A DNA stretch of 6,994 nt from Candidatus Woesearchaeota archaeon (GTDB lineage Archaea; Nanobdellota; Nanobdellia; Woesearchaeales; JAFCFN01): NCBI GenBank assembly GCA_017609245.1, contig JAFCEI010000036.1, forward strand, positions 1 to 6,994, given 5' to 3'. Positions 5,523 through 6,994 of the stretch are shown piece by piece. Position 1 is the stretch's first letter, and the number at the start of each line of letters is the position of its first letter. The position numbers and the translations under genes are program-made. The notes under the pieces were generated by a model. That model had not been told where the DNA came from, made no database searches, and saw only the letters and a list, made by a program, of their open reading frames with translations.

Positions 5523-5963
5523 TTATTTTTTAGCTACACCTTCAAGATATAGCTTGATATGTCTCTTGCTTCTGAAAAATCCGCCTTTGCATTTCAAGTA
5601 CAATTCCCTGTAGACAGCACTGCTGATCTTTTCTTTATCTTTAAGCTCTTTCAAAAATTTCCTTTGAAGTCTTATCCTGTTTATCCATGCTCTTTTTTTA
5701 GGCAGCCTGGCAGTTTTTTTACCTTTTCTGCTCCCCTGGCCTTTTCTCTTACCTTTTCTTTTTTGAGCTTTGTTCTTTCTGACCCAAAACTTTGATGTTG
5801 TATTAAGCGGAACAGCCTTGATTGCGCCCTCTCTGATCAAAGCTCTGATATCCTGTTTTGTTATGGACTCTTTTATGTCTGATAGTCTGCTTTGGTCAAA
5901 CTTAATCCTGTCTAAACCTACTTTTAATATGTCTGCAGCAATCCTTTTTTGTGTATTGACCAT
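5523..5963 (-). CDS. rpl19e: Large-subunit ribosomal protein eL19 (L19e)
   Basis: eL19 is an archaeal/eukaryotic large-subunit protein with no bacterial counterpart. At 146 residues it is of normal archaeal length. Residues 1-60 form the helical head (QKRIAADILKVGLDRIKFD, then SITKQDIRALIREGAIKAVP). Residues 61-92 are the very basic linker (KNKAQKRKGKRKGQGSRKGKK). The C-terminal helices contain RAWINRIRLQRKFLKELKDK and YRELYLKCKGGFFRSKRHIKLYL, a strong family match. It starts 5 nt after the eL32 stop, with no clear Shine-Dalgarno motif. Confidence 0.97.
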   Translation of the reverse strand: MVNTQKRIAADILKVGLDRIKFDQSRLSDIKESITKQDIRALIREGAIKAVPLNTTSKFWVRKNKAQKRKGKRKGQGSRKGKKTARLPKKRAWINRIRLQRKFLKELKDKEKISSAVYRELYLKCKGGFFRSKRHIKLYLEGVAKK

Positions 5964-5968
5964 CTTGC

Positions 5969-6538
5969 TTATGTTTTCTGAGTAAGAATCTTATCTTTCT
6001 CAGCTTTCTCCATTTTCTTTTTTTCCTCTTCTGTCAGCTCTACTTTTTTATCTTCAGCCTTTTTCTTCACCTTTGGTTCTTTCTTCTTCTCAGCTTCTTT
6101 CGATTTCTTAGCCTTTTCTTCTTTTCTTCTTGCTATCTCTGACTCAACCCCTTTGGCAAACTCTTCAGCGTTGCTAATATTCAAAATCTTGATATTGGAT
6201 TCAAGAGCTTTTTTTATTATATCGACTCTTTTCTTATTTCCAACAGCTTTTGCAATAATGATTCCCTGGGTTTTAGCATCAATACTCTTAATCTCCTCAG
6301 CCCGTTTTACAATGACTTCATTTAATCCCTCTCTGCTCAAACCTCTTACTTTTCGGGGGACTCTGTATCCTGTTCTAACTCTTTTCCCTCGGCCCTTGAA
6401 ATTAAGCCTCAGCTTGTTCTGAAGCCCTCTCGGCCTTTTCCATTTTTTTCTCAGTCTGATTTTTTTATGAGCATCCTTTCTGACAAAAGTAGGCTTTTTC
6501 TTTCTCATACTTTCCCTTATTTTCAATAGTTCGCTCAT
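5969..6538 (-). CDS. rpl32e: Large-subunit ribosomal protein eL32 (L32e) with long Lys/Glu-rich C-terminal tail
   Basis: eL32 is an archaeal/eukaryotic large-subunit protein. Residues 1-130 are the conserved core: LLKIRESMRKKKPTFVRKDA, then LRKKWKRPRGLQNKLRL, GYRVPRKVRGLSREGLNEVIV and the C-terminal AKAVGNKKRVDIIKKALESNIKILN. Residues from about 137 to 189 form a Lys/Glu-rich, low-complexity extension with no fold that I recognise. The core already completes the family domain, so the tail is an add-on. The first Met is preferred over Met11 because it overlaps the uL6 stop as ATGA and covers the full conserved N-terminus. A GAGAG motif lies about 5 nt upstream. Placement between uL6 and eL19 is the standard archaeal order. 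Confidence 0.96.
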   Translation of the reverse strand: MSELLKIRESMRKKKPTFVRKDAHKKIRLRKKWKRPRGLQNKLRLNFKGRGKRVRTGYRVPRKVRGLSREGLNEVIVKRAEEIKSIDAKTQGIIIAKAVGNKKRVDIIKKALESNIKILNISNAEEFAKGVESEIARRKEEKAKKSKEAEKKKEPKVKKKAEDKKVELTEEEKKKMEKAEKDKILTQKT

Positions 6539-6994
6539 TTTATCTCTCTACCTGCCTTTTCAATGATGTAAATTCCGTCCTGGAAAATCCTTCTGTCATA
6601 CTCCACTCTTTTTGTCAGACTTTCAATATCAGCAGCAACCTGCCCTGCAAGTTCCTTGTCAACAGACTCAACTGTTATGTTTTCCCCTTCAATTTTTACT
6701 TCAGCACCTTGTTTCAGCTTAAGTTTTCTTGGAACCTTCTCACCAAAAAAATTCTTCACAACAAATTCTGTTCCTTCTACTGCCACAGTCATAGGAAAGT
6801 GGCTTGAACATATCTTTAACTTATATGTATGCCCATCCTTTACTCCTTTAAGCATGTTTGTAATGTGGGCTTCGAACGTTCCTATGATTGCTTTTTCCCT
6901 CTTAGTTATGCTTTTGCAGGTAATTACTATGCTATTGTCTTCAACATCAATCTTAACCCTGGGATGGATTAATTTTCTCGTTAACTCCCCTTTA
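6535..6994 (-). CDS. rpl6: Large-subunit ribosomal protein uL6, 5' end outside the window
   Basis: The frame is open to the window edge (first full codon at 6993), giving 152 C-terminal residues of a protein usually near 180, so about 30 N-terminal residues are missing. The visible part begins KGELTRKLIHPRVKID, the end of the first alpha-beta repeat motif. It continues with ITKREKAIIGTFEAHITNMLKGV, FVVKNFFGEKVPRKLKLKQG and the C-terminal DRRIFQDGIYIIEK signature of archaeal uL6, which binds 23S rRNA near the sarcin-ricin loop. The ATG at 6855 is an internal Met (ITNMLKGV), not the start. Its TGA overlaps the eL32 ATG. Confidence 0.96.
   Translation of the reverse strand, partial: KGELTRKLIHPRVKIDVEDNSIVITCKSITKREKAIIGTFEAHITNMLKGVKDGHTYKLKICSSHFPMTVAVEGTEFVVKNFFGEKVPRKLKLKQGAEVKIEGENITVESVDKELAGQVAADIESLTKRVEYDRRIFQDGIYIIEKAGREIK

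Larger units (their letters stand above)
407..6994 (-). other. Distal part of archaeal spc-type ribosomal protein operon
   Basis: Eleven same-strand genes have gaps of 1 to 16 nt or overlaps: ATGA at 6535-6538, 4151-4154 and 805-808, and TAATG at 4976-4980. No gap is large enough to contain an internal promoter, so a single transcript from a promoter beyond the right edge is likely. The order uL6-eL32-eL19-uL18-uS5-uL30-uL15-secY is the conserved archaeal one, followed by a shortened DUF106-eL34-eL14 end. Confidence 0.9.

Noticed and set aside
6853..6855. ATG as the start of uL6
   Set aside because: The frame remains open upstream to the window edge and encodes conserved uL6 sequence (KGELTRKLIHPRVKID), so this is an internal Met.

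Overview
The window is the distal (3') part of an archaeal spc-type ribosomal protein operon, almost entirely on the minus strand. In transcription order, right to left, it reads uL6 (5'-truncated by the window edge), eL32, eL19, uL18, uS5, uL30, uL15, SecY, an EMC3/TMCO1 (DUF106) membrane insertase-like protein, eL34 and eL14. eL32, eL19, eL34 and eL14 do not occur in bacteria, and the SecY and uS5 sequences are of archaeal type, so the source is an archaeon. The DNA is AT-rich and genes are packed with gaps of 16 nt or less or with ATGA/TAATG overlaps. Three ribosomal proteins carry Lys/Glu-rich low-complexity extensions. The adenylate kinase and cytidylate kinase genes that many archaea keep in this cluster are absent. 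Together this suggests, as inference only, a reduced DPANN-type lineage such as Woesearchaeota or Pacearchaeota.

Layout: positions 407-6994 are one continuous minus-strand transcription unit whose promoter lies outside the window to the right. It makes large- and small-subunit ribosomal proteins together with the machinery for putting nascent chains into the membrane (SecY and the DUF106 protein). Shine-Dalgarno motifs are clear before uS5, DUF106 and eL14, weaker before others, and not visible before eL19 and uL30, where translation is probably coupled to the upstream gene.

Positions 1-406 at the left hold no recognisable ribosomal gene. The plus strand has an open frame entering from the left edge (stop at 117-119) and then a 53-codon ORF (143-304) that would encode a basic, single-pass membrane miniprotein. 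A TATA-like box lies about 26 nt before its ATG, as expected for leaderless archaeal transcription. This ORF converges on eL14, and about 100 nt between their stops hold a 7-bp hairpin and T-runs on both strands.

Most of the window is conserved and ordinary. The points worth a second look are the putative leaderless miniprotein, the roughly 95-residue extra-membrane insertion in the DUF106 protein, the missing nucleotide kinase genes, and the charged tails on eL14, eL32 and uS5. I saw no mobile element, CRISPR array, tRNA or rRNA, and no sign of a novel multi-gene system.
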